The translations under genes were made by a program, and so were the position numbers. Positions 1 to 8,223 of a stretch of DNA of 64,000 nucleotides are shown here, piece after piece (the first letter of the stretch is position 1; each line of letters begins with the position of its first letter). The DNA is from Solwaraspora sp. WMMA2056 (lineage in GTDB: Bacteria; Actinomycetota; Actinomycetes; Mycobacteriales; Micromonosporaceae): assembly GCF_030345095.1 (NCBI RefSeq), contig NZ_CP128360.1:806001-870000 (forward strand). The letters run 5' to 3'. A model generated the notes under the pieces. The model was not told where the DNA came from and did no database searches. It saw only the letters and a program-made list of their open reading frames with translations.

Positions 1-433
1 GGCCGGTCTGCTGGGCGGCGAGGGCGTCGCGCCAGATGTCGGCCCGCATCTTCAGCTTGGGGTGGCGGGCGGCGAGTGGGGTCTGCTCGGTCATCGGGCC
101 GGTGACCTCGCCGTAGCCGTACAGGCAGCCGGCGATGACCAGCGGGGCGCCGCTGCGTTCGGCGGCGGTGAGCAGGGCGGCGGCCATCGGGGGCCAGTCG
201 GTGAGCCAGCGGTGGTAGGCCGGGTTGAGGCAGTTGTAGATGGCGGTGGCACCGGCGGCGAGGGTGGCGAGCCGGTCGGCGTCGGCGGCGTCGGCGGCGA
301 TCCGCTCCACCAGGGGGTGGGCCGGGCCGCGACCGGAGCGGCTGACGATGCGGACCTGTTCGCCCTGGTCGGCCAGGTGGCGGGCGGCGGTCGTGCCGAC
401 CAGGCCGGCGCCGAGGATCAGGTGTACGGGCAT
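1..433 (-). CDS. NAD-dependent epimerase/dehydratase, C-terminus cut by window edge
   Basis: Translating the minus strand from an ATG at 433 gives a protein starting MPVHLILGAGLVGTTAARHL. This is a Rossmann dinucleotide-binding motif (GAGLVG) at the extreme N-terminus, as in extended short-chain dehydrogenases. Further on, an NCLNPAYHRW stretch and a YGYG motif fit the NAD-dependent epimerase family. About 144 residues are visible and the rest lies before base 1. The gene is divergent from the TetR gene at 545, and two matching palindromes lie between them, so it is probably the repressor's target. The substrate cannot be told from sequence. Confidence 0.8.
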   Translation of the reverse strand, partial: MPVHLILGAGLVGTTAARHLADQGEQVRIVSRSGRGPAHPLVERIAADAADADRLATLAAGATAIYNCLNPAYHRWLTDWPPMAAALLTAAERSGAPLVIAGCLYGYGEVTGPMTEQTPLAARHPKLKMRADIWRDALAAQQTG

Positions 434-452
434 TGACGTCTCCCCTCAGAAC

Positions 453-520
453 GAGAGCAGCGCTCTCTGTCGAGATTAATGCTCGCGCACGAGAGCTCAC
501 GCCGTCAAGAGCACTGCTCT
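453..520. promoter_or_regulatory. Paired palindromic operators between epimerase and TetR genes
   Basis: Two related inverted repeats lie in the divergent intergenic region. GAGAGC-AGC-GCTCTC at 453-467 has perfect 6-bp arms. AGAGC-ACT-GCTCT at 508-520 has the same arms less one outer pair. The shared form GAGAGCNNNGCTCTC fits a TetR-family dimer site. Two copies in about 70 bp, flanking the divergent starts, suggest control of both genes and autoregulation. That is inference from position and symmetry. Confidence 0.65.
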
Positions 521-544
521 CGATTGTGTGCGACACTCTCTGAC

Positions 545-1237
545 ATGCCGGCTGCCAGCATCCGGGCCCGCGCCCGGGCCGAGATGATCAACGAGATCAA
601 GGCGATCGCCCGCCGCCAGCTCGCCACCGACGGCGCGAACCTGTCGCTGCGGGCCGTCGCCCGCGACATGGGGATGGTCTCCTCAGCGATCTACCGCTAC
701 TTCCCAAGCCGCGACGACCTGCTCACCGCGCTCATCGTGGACGGCTACCGCGCCCTCGCCGACGCCGCCGAGGCCGGTGACACCGAGGTCACCGACCGGG
801 CCGACCTGCGCGGCCGGTGGCTGGCCGTCTGCCACGCGATCCGCCGCTGGGCGCTGGCCCACCCCGCCGAGTACGCCCTGCTGTTCGGCAGCCCGGTGCC
901 CGGTTACGCCGCACCGCAGGAGACCACCGCCGCCGCCGTACGGATTCCGACCGTCCTGATCCGGATCCTCGTCGACGGGGTGACCGCCGGTCAGCTGGCC
1001 GACCCCGGCGGCGACAGCCTGCCCGGCCCGGTCCACGCCGACCTCGCCGCCGTGCGCGACGCGCTCTTCCCGGACCTGCCCGAAGCGCTGCTCGCCAACG
1101 CCGCCCTCGGCTGGACCCAGTGCTTCGGCACCGTCAGCTTCGAACTCTTCGGCCAGCTCGACGGCACCATCCACGCCCGCGAGGAGTTCTTCGACCACCA
1201 GATGCGGCAACTGGCGACCCTGATCGGCCTGCCCTAG
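545..1237 (+). CDS. TetR/AcrR family transcriptional regulator
   Basis: A 230-residue protein with an N-terminal TetR helix-turn-helix at about residues 15-60 (LSLRAVARDMGMVSSAIYRY then FPSRDDLL). A C-terminal ligand-binding region resembling TetR_C/WHG-type domains follows. The frame is open back to 479, but a start there would put the second operator inside the coding region; ATG 545 puts both palindromes upstream. It is divergent from the epimerase gene. Its stop overlaps the stop of the convergent gene at 1234 by four bases. Confidence 0.9.
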   Translation: MPAASIRARARAEMINEIKAIARRQLATDGANLSLRAVARDMGMVSSAIYRYFPSRDDLLTALIVDGYRALADAAEAGDTEVTDRADLRGRWLAVCHAIRRWALAHPAEYALLFGSPVPGYAAPQETTAAAVRIPTVLIRILVDGVTAGQLADPGGDSLPGPVHADLAAVRDALFPDLPEALLANAALGWTQCFGTVSFELFGQLDGTIHAREEFFDHQMRQLATLIGLP

Positions 1238-1749
1238 TCGCCGGCCACGATGGACGCGGCGGTCACCGTACCGTCCGACGCCGTCTCCCCTTCCACCGTG
1301 ACTGCCGTACCGACGGTCAACCCGGTCAGATCGCCCGGCACCCGGACCGCCGTACCGTCGTCGGTCCGGACGATCACCACCGCGCCGGTCCCGGTCTCGA
1401 CGTACACCGTCGCACCGTCCACCAGCTTCACGGTGCCGGTGGCCGCCGCGGTCGCCGTGGCAGGCTGACCCGCAGCCGCTGTCGGCGTCGCCTGCGCCCC
1501 GGCCGCGTCAGCCCGACCGGACTGCCCGGCGGCGTCCGCCCGGCCGGGCAGTCCGCCGGCACCGAACTGGCGCTGGCCGGCGCCGGTGACCGTACCGCCG
1601 GTGTCGCGCGGCACCGCCACCCCGGCGGCGAACCCGGCGGCGAGCAGCGCCGCCGCCGCCAGCCACGGAGTGACCCGGTTCGTCCAGCGCCGTGGCGCGG
1701 CAGCGGCCAGCCACTCGTCGTCCCGCACGTCATCGCCTACCTTCGTCAT
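1234..1749 (-). CDS. Membrane-anchored DUF5666-like protein
   Basis: A 171-residue protein with a short cytoplasmic N-terminus, one membrane segment at about residues 26-49 (WLAAAALLAAGFAAGVAV), a low-complexity Ala/Gly/Thr linker, and a small beta-rich domain at about residues 100-171. The last part has the repeated V-x-G/T-x-V strand pattern of DUF5666-like OB-fold domains. It is the last gene of the efflux operon, 10 bases after the permease stop, and is probably an extracytoplasmic accessory protein. The function is not known. The start at 1749 begins MTKVGDDVRD; the upstream extension looks non-coding. Confidence 0.75.
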   Translation of the reverse strand: MTKVGDDVRDDEWLAAAAPRRWTNRVTPWLAAAALLAAGFAAGVAVPRDTGGTVTGAGQRQFGAGGLPGRADAAGQSGRADAAGAQATPTAAAGQPATATAAATGTVKLVDGATVYVETGTGAVVIVRTDDGTAVRVPGDLTGLTVGTAVTVEGETASDGTVTAASIVAGD

Positions 1750-1759
1750 GATCGGTCGC

Positions 1760-2974
1760 CTACTCGTACCGCAGGGCGTCGATGGGGCGCAGGTTCGCCG
1801 CCCGCCGCGCCGGGACACTGCCGAAGAACAATCCGATCGCCACCGACACCCCCAGCGCGAGCAGCACCGACGCCGGCACGATCACCGGCTCGACCCCGAC
1901 GATCGTGAACCGGCTGCCCAGCACCGCCACCGCGACCCCGATCGCGCCACCGATCACACTGAGCAGGATCGCCTCGACCAGGAACTGCGTCATGATCGTG
2001 CCCGGTGGGGCACCGAGGGCCTTACGGATGCCGATCTCCCGGGTCCGCTCGGTCACCGTCACCAGCATGATGTTGGTGATACCGATCCCGCCGACCAGCA
2101 GACTGATCGCCGCGACCGCGCCGAGCAGTACGGTGAACGTCTCCGCCGTCGACGCCTGGGTCTCCAGCAACTGCGCGGCGTTCTGGATCCGGTACGCCTG
2201 GCCGGTGCCAGCGCCCGCACCGCCGGTCGTGCCGCCGGTCGCACCGAGCCGGCGGTCCAGAATCGCGCCCACCTGTGCCTGCGCGGCCTCGACCCGGTCC
2301 GGAGCAGCCGCCTCCACCAGCACCGAGTTGACCGTGCCGTAGCCGGTCAACGCCTGGCGTACCGCCGTCAACGGGGCCACCACCAGGTCGTTGGCGTCCT
2401 GCAGCCCGCCGACGGAGGTCCGCTCCGCGAGCACTCCGACCACGGTGAACAGGACCCCGTCGACGGTGACCTGACTGCCCACCGGATCCACCCCGGCGAA
2501 CAGTTCGTCGACCACGGTCTGCCCGACCAGGGCCACCCGCCGGCCCTGCGCCACGTCGGCGTCGGTGAAGGCGGTGCCGGAACCGACCGTCATGTTGGAC
2601 GCGCCGAGGTAGCTCGGGTAGGTGCCGACGAACTGGCCGACCGAGTGGTCGGCGGTCGCGTAGGTGAGGGTCGCCGACGTGCTCACCACCGGGGAGACCG
2701 AACGGACGTCCGGGGCGAACACCGGGTCGAGCAGGGCCTCGGCCACCTCGACGGTCAACCCGCCACCGCCACCGCCGGACGCCGACACGGTGATCGTGTT
2801 GGTGCCCAGCGCCTCGATCCGCTCGTTGATCGACTGCGCCGAGCCGTTGCCGACCGCGACCAGCAGGATCACCGCGGCCACACCGATCAGGATGCCGAGC
2901 GTGGTCAACGCCGAGCGCAACTTGTTCGCACCGATCCCGCCGAGCGCGGAGCGGACGATCTCTACCGGACCCAC
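1760..2974 (-). CDS. ABC transporter permease, MacB/FtsX family
   Basis: A 404-residue MacB-type permease. There is one N-terminal membrane segment (about residues 20-45, LTTLGILIGVAAVILLVAVG), a large extracytoplasmic MacB-core domain, and three C-terminal membrane segments in the FtsX domain (about residues 280-400). The typical sequences RTREIGIRKALGAP and PARRAANLRPIDALRYE are present. Its start overlaps the end of the ATPase gene by 13 bp. With that ATPase and the two adaptors it forms a tripartite-like exporter. In Gram-positive bacteria such systems export peptides, lipids or antibiotics; the substrate here is unknown. Confidence 0.92.
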   Translation of the reverse strand: MGPVEIVRSALGGIGANKLRSALTTLGILIGVAAVILLVAVGNGSAQSINERIEALGTNTITVSASGGGGGGLTVEVAEALLDPVFAPDVRSVSPVVSTSATLTYATADHSVGQFVGTYPSYLGASNMTVGSGTAFTDADVAQGRRVALVGQTVVDELFAGVDPVGSQVTVDGVLFTVVGVLAERTSVGGLQDANDLVVAPLTAVRQALTGYGTVNSVLVEAAAPDRVEAAQAQVGAILDRRLGATGGTTGGAGAGTGQAYRIQNAAQLLETQASTAETFTVLLGAVAAISLLVGGIGITNIMLVTVTERTREIGIRKALGAPPGTIMTQFLVEAILLSVIGGAIGVAVAVLGSRFTIVGVEPVIVPASVLLALGVSVAIGLFFGSVPARRAANLRPIDALRYE

Positions 2975-3696
2975 CCGCCGACCTCCTCCTGCTCCTGCGC
3001 CTGCCGGTCGTCGGAGACGATCCGGCCGTCGAGCACCCGCAGCAGCCGCCGGGTCCGGGCCGCGACCTCCGGTTCGTGCGTGATCAGCAGAATCGTCCGA
3101 CCGTCCGCGTTGAGCTCGTCGAAGATGGCCAGAACCTCCTCGGTCGACGTGCTGTCCAGGTTCCCGGTCGGTTCGTCGGCCAGCACCAGGGCCGGCTCGG
3201 TGACCAACGCCCGGGCCACCGCGACCCGCTGCTGCTGGCCGCCGGAGAGTTGATTCGGCAGGTGCCCGGCCCGGTCGCCGAGGCCGACCCGGTCGAGTGC
3301 GGCCATCGCCCGACGCCGCCGGTGCGCGGGCCGCACCCCCGCGTACGCCAGCGGAAGCTCCACGTTGGCCACGGCGGTGGTACGCGGGATCAGGTTGAAC
3401 GACTGGAAGACGAATCCGATCTGCCGGTTGCGGACCAGCGCCAGCTGCCGTTCGCTGAGCCGGCTGACGTCGACGCCGTCCAGCAGGTATTGGCCGGTGC
3501 TCGGCACGTCCAGGCAGCCGAGGATGTTCATCAGCGTCGACTTGCCGGAGCCGGACGACCCCATCACCGCGACGAAATCACCCCGGTCGACCCGCAGCGA
3601 CACGCCGCGCAGCGCCGACACCGCGGCCGCACCGGTGCCGTACGTCTTCGTCACGTCCCGCACGTCCAGGACGGCCGGCTGGCTGCTCCGGGTCAC
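2962..3696 (-). CDS. ABC transporter ATP-binding protein, MacB/LolD type
   Basis: A 244-residue ATPase carrying a complete set of motifs: Walker A GSSGSGKST, Q-loop FVFQSFNLIPRTT, signature LSGGQQQRVAVARAL, Walker B LVLADEPTGNLD, and H-loop LLITHEP. The phrase QSFNLIPRTT and the GNLDS end of Walker B are typical of the MacB/LolD subfamily, which pairs with FtsX permeases. Its start shares an ATGA overlap with the stop of the adaptor gene (3693-3696), so the two are translationally coupled. It drives the permease encoded next. Confidence 0.95.
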   Translation of the reverse strand: MTRSSQPAVLDVRDVTKTYGTGAAAVSALRGVSLRVDRGDFVAVMGSSGSGKSTLMNILGCLDVPSTGQYLLDGVDVSRLSERQLALVRNRQIGFVFQSFNLIPRTTAVANVELPLAYAGVRPAHRRRRAMAALDRVGLGDRAGHLPNQLSGGQQQRVAVARALVTEPALVLADEPTGNLDSTSTEEVLAIFDELNADGRTILLITHEPEVAARTRRLLRVLDGRIVSDDRQAQEQEEVGGWVR

Positions 3697-5030
3697 CGTC
3701 CACCACCACCGGTGAAGCCGCCGCCCGGACCGCCACCGCCGGTGAAGCCACCGCCCCCGGTGCGACCACCACCGCCGGTGAAGCCACCGCCGGGGAACCC
3801 GCCGCCCGGAATGTCGCCGGTCCCGCCCTCCGACTCCGTCGGAATCGTGACCACCACCTGCTCACCGGCGGCCAGCCCGGAAACGACCTCGACCGTGTCG
3901 TCACCCTGCAGTCCGATCTCCACCGTCCGGACGACCTGCGCACCGTCGGCCGCGACCGTCACCACCTGCCGGGAACCGGTGCCGGTCAACGCGGCCGAAC
4001 TGAGCGTCAGCACGTCCACGGCCTCACCCACCACCACCGTCACCTCCACGGTCTGGCCGGGCCGTACCCCGTCGGGCAGGCTGGCCAGGTCGAGAATGAC
4101 CGGGTAGCTGACCACACCGTTGCTGGTGGTCGCGTTCGGGTCGATGACACCGACCGTGGCGTCGACCTCGGTGTCGACAAGGGCGTTCCACCGTACGGTC
4201 GCCGGCTGTCCGACCGCGAGCCGGGTCGCGTCGGTCTCTGACACCGAGGCGGTGACCTCCAGCTGGGTCAGGTCCGCCAGGTCGATGAAGCCGCTGGCGG
4301 AGGTCGTCGACCCGGTGCCACCTGCGCCGGTGCCGTCGGCTCCGGTCGCCGATCCGGTGCCGCCACCGGACGTCGATCCGCCACCGGACGTCGACCCGCT
4401 GCCGCCGGTCGACTCGCCGACGCTGCCGTTGACCGCGACCACCGTGCCGGCCATCGGGGCGACCAGCGTCGTCCCGTCGACCGCCGCGCCCGCCTCCTCG
4501 ACCGCCAGCTCGGCCCGGGTCACCTCCGACTCTGTTTCGCTGGTGTCACCACCGGCGGTCTCGGCCCGGTCGACCGCCTCGCGCGCGGCGACGAGATCGG
4601 CCTCGGCGGCGGCGAGTTCCCTCCTGGCCACCGTGTCGTCGACCCGGGCCAGAACGTCTCCCTCGGCGACCTGCTGGCCGACGTCGACCAGGATCTCGGT
4701 CACCGGGCCGGCGGTGGCGAAGTCGGCGACCGCGGTCTTCGCGGCACGTACCGAGCCCGAGGCGGTGACCGTCGCGGTTACCGTGCCCTGGCCGACCGGG
4801 ACGGTCACGGTGCCCGCGCTGCTGGCGGCGGCTTCGTCGGCCACGCCGAGTCGCAGATAGACCCAGCCGGCCGCACCCACCAGCATCGCCACCAGAACGG
4901 AATTGACGACCAGCGGTCGGGACAGACCGCTCAGACGACGCAGACGCATGGCCGACAGGGTCCGGGCAGGACCTCGATGCGAGGTCGGCTCCGGCTGAGG
5001 AAAAGCTGGGAACCCGCCGCCCGTCGTCAC
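3693..5030 (-). CDS. Efflux adaptor (MacA/HlyD-like) with glycine-rich tail
   Basis: A 445-residue adaptor. There is an N-terminal membrane anchor at about residues 38-60 (PLVVNSVLVAMLVGAAGWVY), followed by the lipoyl/barrel-sandwich halves (VTEILVDVGQQVAEGDVLARV and later APMAGTVVAVNG), a helical hairpin, a beta-barrel domain and a C-terminal domain. The last 45 residues are almost only Gly, Phe, Thr, Arg and Pro in repeats such as GGGFTGGGGRTGG. The GTG/ATG at 5030 overlaps the preceding gene's stop (ATGA). A shorter start at 4949 (MRLRRLSGLS) is possible. It probably links the exporter to the cell envelope; the Gly tail is unusual. Confidence 0.88.
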   Translation of the reverse strand: MTTGGGFPAFPQPEPTSHRGPARTLSAMRLRRLSGLSRPLVVNSVLVAMLVGAAGWVYLRLGVADEAAASSAGTVTVPVGQGTVTATVTASGSVRAAKTAVADFATAGPVTEILVDVGQQVAEGDVLARVDDTVARRELAAAEADLVAAREAVDRAETAGGDTSETESEVTRAELAVEEAGAAVDGTTLVAPMAGTVVAVNGSVGESTGGSGSTSGGGSTSGGGTGSATGADGTGAGGTGSTTSASGFIDLADLTQLEVTASVSETDATRLAVGQPATVRWNALVDTEVDATVGVIDPNATTSNGVVSYPVILDLASLPDGVRPGQTVEVTVVVGEAVDVLTLSSAALTGTGSRQVVTVAADGAQVVRTVEIGLQGDDTVEVVSGLAAGEQVVVTIPTESEGGTGDIPGGGFPGGGFTGGGGRTGGGGFTGGGGPGGGFTGGGGR

Positions 5031-6475
5031 TCGCCACCTCCGGCGCCAGTGGTCAGGATCTCCTCGCCAACGGTCAGACCGTCGATCACCTCGACGTAGC
5101 GGTCACCGCGAACGCCGACGACCACCACCCGGCGTTGCTGGGCGCCGTCGGCGGCCCGGACGGTCACCACGTCCTCGCCGCCGTCGCCGCGCAGGGCGGT
5201 CACCGGTATCCGTACGGTGTCCGTCACCTCGTCCACGACGATCCGTACGCTGGCGCTCTGACCGACCAGCAGGTCAGCTGGCACCTCGTCGAAGTCGACG
5301 AGCACGCCGTAGCGGACCAGTTGCCCGTCGACGGTGCCGACCGGATCGACCTGCCCGACCCGGGCACCGAACTCGTCGTCCGGCCGGGTCGGCAGGGTGA
5401 CCACCGCGGGCTGGCCGACCGCCAGCCGGGCGGCGTCGGCCTCCGGGAAACTCGCCGTCACCTGCATCTCGGCGACCGCCGCGAGCTCGATGAAGGTGCC
5501 GCCGGCCCGGACCGTGCTGCCGACGGCACCAGCGACGGCGAGCACCTTGCCGTCGATCGGGGCGCGGATCACCGTACCGGCGAGTTCGTCCTCGGCTGCG
5601 GCCAACCGCAGCTCGGCTGCGGTGACCTGCTGCTGGGCCCGCAACACCTGGTCTCCACTGCCTGAACCGCCACTGCCTGAACCGCCACTGCCGGATCCGG
5701 CAGCGTCCGAACCGGTGCCGCTCTGCGCGTCGGACGAGCCGCACGTGGTCCCGGTGCCGTCCGTCGACGGTGTCGGCCTACCGGGCGTGCCGGCAGACGC
5801 CGTGGGCGACATCGACGGTACGGGTGTGGGCGACACCGTCGGTGCGGGGTTGGCGGTGGCAGTGGGCTCCGGGGCGGTCGGCGTCACCGCCGGTGCCGAC
5901 GGGGCTGCCGGCGTCGGATCGGCCGGTGAGCTGGCGTCGGTGGTCGGCTCCGGAGTCGTCCCGGCCACCAGTGCGACGCCGGCCGGCAGCACGGCACTGG
6001 TCCGTACGAGGCTCACCGCCGAACCGGTGCGGGTCGTGGCGCAGTCGTCCACGCCTGCGGCGTCCGCAGCCGATTCCCGGGCCGCCGCCAACGCGTCCTG
6101 CGCGTCGGCCACCTCCGACTGCGCCTGCTCGACCTCGGCGACGGCGTCGCCGTCGTCGATCGACGCCAGGACGTCGCCGGCCGCCACGTCCTGACCGAGC
6201 CGTACGTCGAGTTGGTTCACCGTGCCCGCCACCGCGAAACTCAGTTGGCGGTCCTGCGCCGGCTGCACGCTGGCAGCGGTCGCAATCTCGACCGTGACAG
6301 GTCCCCGATCGACCCGAACAGTGGTCACCGGGTCGGTCTCGTCGGCGCGGCTCGCACCGGACAACCCGTACGCGAGCGCTCCGGCCATGGTCAGCGTCGC
6401 GCCGACAGCTGCCACCGCCAGCCGCCGTCGGCCACGCCACCGCCACGCCGGCCTCTGCCAACGGCTGAATGTCAT
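5027..6475 (-). CDS. Second efflux adaptor (HlyD/MacA-like)
   Basis: A 482-residue protein and the first gene of the exporter operon. After a basic N-terminus there is a membrane segment at about residues 20-40 (LAVAAVGATLTMAGALAYGL). A barrel-sandwich domain is split in two (VNQLDVRLGQDVAAGDVLAS and IRAPIDGKVLAVAGAVGSTV). The helical hairpin between them is broken by about 100 residues of Pro/Thr/Ser/Gly low complexity, at about residues 165-275. A beta-barrel and C-terminal domain follow. Two adaptors in tandem before one ATPase/permease pair is unusual; they may form a mixed adaptor complex. Confidence 0.87.
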   Translation of the reverse strand: MTFSRWQRPAWRWRGRRRLAVAAVGATLTMAGALAYGLSGASRADETDPVTTVRVDRGPVTVEIATAASVQPAQDRQLSFAVAGTVNQLDVRLGQDVAAGDVLASIDDGDAVAEVEQAQSEVADAQDALAAARESAADAAGVDDCATTRTGSAVSLVRTSAVLPAGVALVAGTTPEPTTDASSPADPTPAAPSAPAVTPTAPEPTATANPAPTVSPTPVPSMSPTASAGTPGRPTPSTDGTGTTCGSSDAQSGTGSDAAGSGSGGSGSGGSGSGDQVLRAQQQVTAAELRLAAAEDELAGTVIRAPIDGKVLAVAGAVGSTVRAGGTFIELAAVAEMQVTASFPEADAARLAVGQPAVVTLPTRPDDEFGARVGQVDPVGTVDGQLVRYGVLVDFDEVPADLLVGQSASVRIVVDEVTDTVRIPVTALRGDGGEDVVTVRAADGAQQRRVVVVGVRGDRYVEVIDGLTVGEEILTTGAGGGE

Positions 6476-6672
6476 GAGCGCGCAGTGTTACGGCGCCAGC
6501 TCGGTGACGGCTCGGTCCCGCCTCGACGTTCGCTGTGAAACCTGCCCGCCCCAGGGGACGACGCTCAGCCCGGTCACAGCAATCCCTGACGCGCTCCGGA
6601 GGTACGCCGGTTCTGCTTGCCGGTGCACTGTCGACGACCGTCGCGGGCTGAACGGATGGGGAGGGTACGGCT

Positions 6673-7254
6673 GTGCTCGTTGCGCTCAGGCAGTCCGCGT
6701 GGGGTGCCGCTGGCGGTATCTGCCTGCTGCTACTGCTCACCGCGTGTGCCGACTCCGATCCGCAGACCAGCGACCAGGAGGCGACGGCCGGCGGCGGGAT
6801 GAGCGGGTACGTCGAATGCCTGCGGAACAACGGGGTCGACATCGGCGATCTGCCGACCGGCGCTCCGGACGCACAACGGTCCGGTCGGCCGGAAGGCTTC
6901 CCGTCGGATCGACCGTCAGGTTTCCCGTCGGGCCGACCGACCAGCGTCCCGTCGGACCGGGCGGGCAGCCGACCCGGTGGTGGCTTCGCCGACATGCTGC
7001 GCCCCGACGGGGTGGACGACGAGACCTGGGCCGCAGCTCAGGAGGCGTGCCAGTCCGAGCTGCCGGCCGGCGGACCCGGCGGTCGGGGCGGACCCGGCGG
7101 CAACACCGGAAACGACGCGGAAGGTAGCGCCACCGTCGCCTATCGCAACTGTCTGGCCGAGCACGACGTCCAGTGGGCCGACGACCTGGACTCCTCGGAT
7201 CCGACCGTCGCCGCGGCGCTGGACGCCTGCGAACCTCTGCAGCCGGCCGAGTGA
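6673..7254 (+). CDS. Secreted lipoprotein of unknown function
   Basis: A 193-residue protein starting at GTG 6673 behind a GGGGAGGG ribosome site. The signal peptide ends in the lipobox LLTAC (Cys at about residue 26), so it is a predicted lipoprotein. A Gly/Pro/Ser/Asp-rich middle has PSDRPSGFPSGRP-like repeats. Two short segments are related to each other, each with an acidic helix and paired Cys: YVECLRNNGVDI...EEACQ-like and YRNCLAEHDVQW...LDACE. It is divergent from the exporter operon and could share its regulation. Similar lipoproteins sit beside MacAB-type exporters in actinomycetes; that link is inferred. Confidence 0.8.
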   Translation: MLVALRQSAWGAAGGICLLLLLTACADSDPQTSDQEATAGGGMSGYVECLRNNGVDIGDLPTGAPDAQRSGRPEGFPSDRPSGFPSGRPTSVPSDRAGSRPGGGFADMLRPDGVDDETWAAAQEACQSELPAGGPGGRGGPGGNTGNDAEGSATVAYRNCLAEHDVQWADDLDSSDPTVAAALDACEPLQPAE

Positions 7255-7283
7255 CCGCTGCACGTCCGCTGGGACGAGACCAT

Positions 7284-8207
7284 TCACCCGCCGGCAGGTG
7301 ACGCTGCGAAGGTCTCGCGGATCGCCGGGTCGAGCGACCGGCCGGTCAGCGGCTCGATGAACAGCTCGGCGAGGAGCAGATCGGCCAGGTGGGCGGGGTC
7401 GAGCCCGGACTCCTTGCGGGTCAGCGCCTGCAGAGCGCCACCGAGCCACAGGCCGCCGCGCAGCGCGCCGGCAGGCAGCCGACGTACCGGCCGAGGCCGG
7501 CCCACCGCCCCGGCGATCCGCCCGACCATCTCGGCCCAGGTGAGGTTGGCGTCCGCGACCGGAACGTCCGCACCGTCCGCGCCCTCGAGCGCGTCGACCG
7601 CCGCGACGGCGACGCTGCCGGCCGAGGCCGCGGCGGTCCCGCCGACCGGGGCCAGCAGCGGTGCTGCGGACCGCGCCCACCGGTCCAGCGGGCCGGCCCA
7701 GTTCGGCAGCCGGTCGCCGGCCCGGCCGAAGACGAAGGGCAGTTCCAGCACCGTGACCGGCAGGTCGGGTCCGGCCGCCGTCCGCGCCTGCCGGGCCTGC
7801 TCCAGCCGGCACCGGATGTACGCGTGCCGGTCGCCGAGCCGCCACTGGGGACGGAGCCGGTCGTGGTAGGTGTAGTAGGAGCCGAGCAGGACGCCACGGG
7901 TCAGACCGGCGTGCCGCGCGGCGGTGAACATCCGCTCCACGGGATCGACGAGCTCGGCGCGGAGCACCGGGTGGATCGGTGCGGGGAGGACCCGCTGCTC
8001 GTCGACGCGGATGCCGTACACGATGCCGTCCTGGCCGGTGAGCAGCGGCCGCAGGTCGTCGACCAGGGCGGGCCCGACATCGAGCACGTGGTCGACCCCG
8101 GCACGGGCGGTCCGCGCCACCGTGGTCACCACGTGGCCGCGCTCGCGCAGCAGGTCGACAACGTGGGTGCCGATCAGGCCGGACCCACCCACGACAAGGA
8201 TCCTCAT
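7284..8207 (-). CDS. NAD-dependent epimerase/dehydratase family protein
   Basis: A 307-residue protein with a Rossmann motif at the N-terminus (GGSGLIGTHVVDLL) and an extended-SDR layout. The usual YxxxK pair is not clear: a GSYYTYHDRLRP stretch stands near the expected position, so the catalytic residues may differ from classical epimerases. It starts 16 bases after the stop of... the downstream neighbour at 8224 on the same strand, meaning it is the second gene after the winged-helix/hydrolase gene and probably co-transcribed. The substrate is unknown. Confidence 0.85.
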   Translation of the reverse strand: MRILVVGGSGLIGTHVVDLLRERGHVVTTVARTARAGVDHVLDVGPALVDDLRPLLTGQDGIVYGIRVDEQRVLPAPIHPVLRAELVDPVERMFTAARHAGLTRGVLLGSYYTYHDRLRPQWRLGDRHAYIRCRLEQARQARTAAGPDLPVTVLELPFVFGRAGDRLPNWAGPLDRWARSAAPLLAPVGGTAAASAGSVAVAAVDALEGADGADVPVADANLTWAEMVGRIAGAVGRPRPVRRLPAGALRGGLWLGGALQALTRKESGLDPAHLADLLLAELFIEPLTGRSLDPAIRETFAASPAGG

Positions 8208-8223
8208 GCCGGCTTCCCCCTGG

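Noticed and set aside
817-1908. Long plus-strand frames such as 817-1908 and 1586-3253
   Set aside because: They are Arg/Pro/Gly-rich shadows of the TetR and ABC genes, with no domain and with wrong third-position bias.
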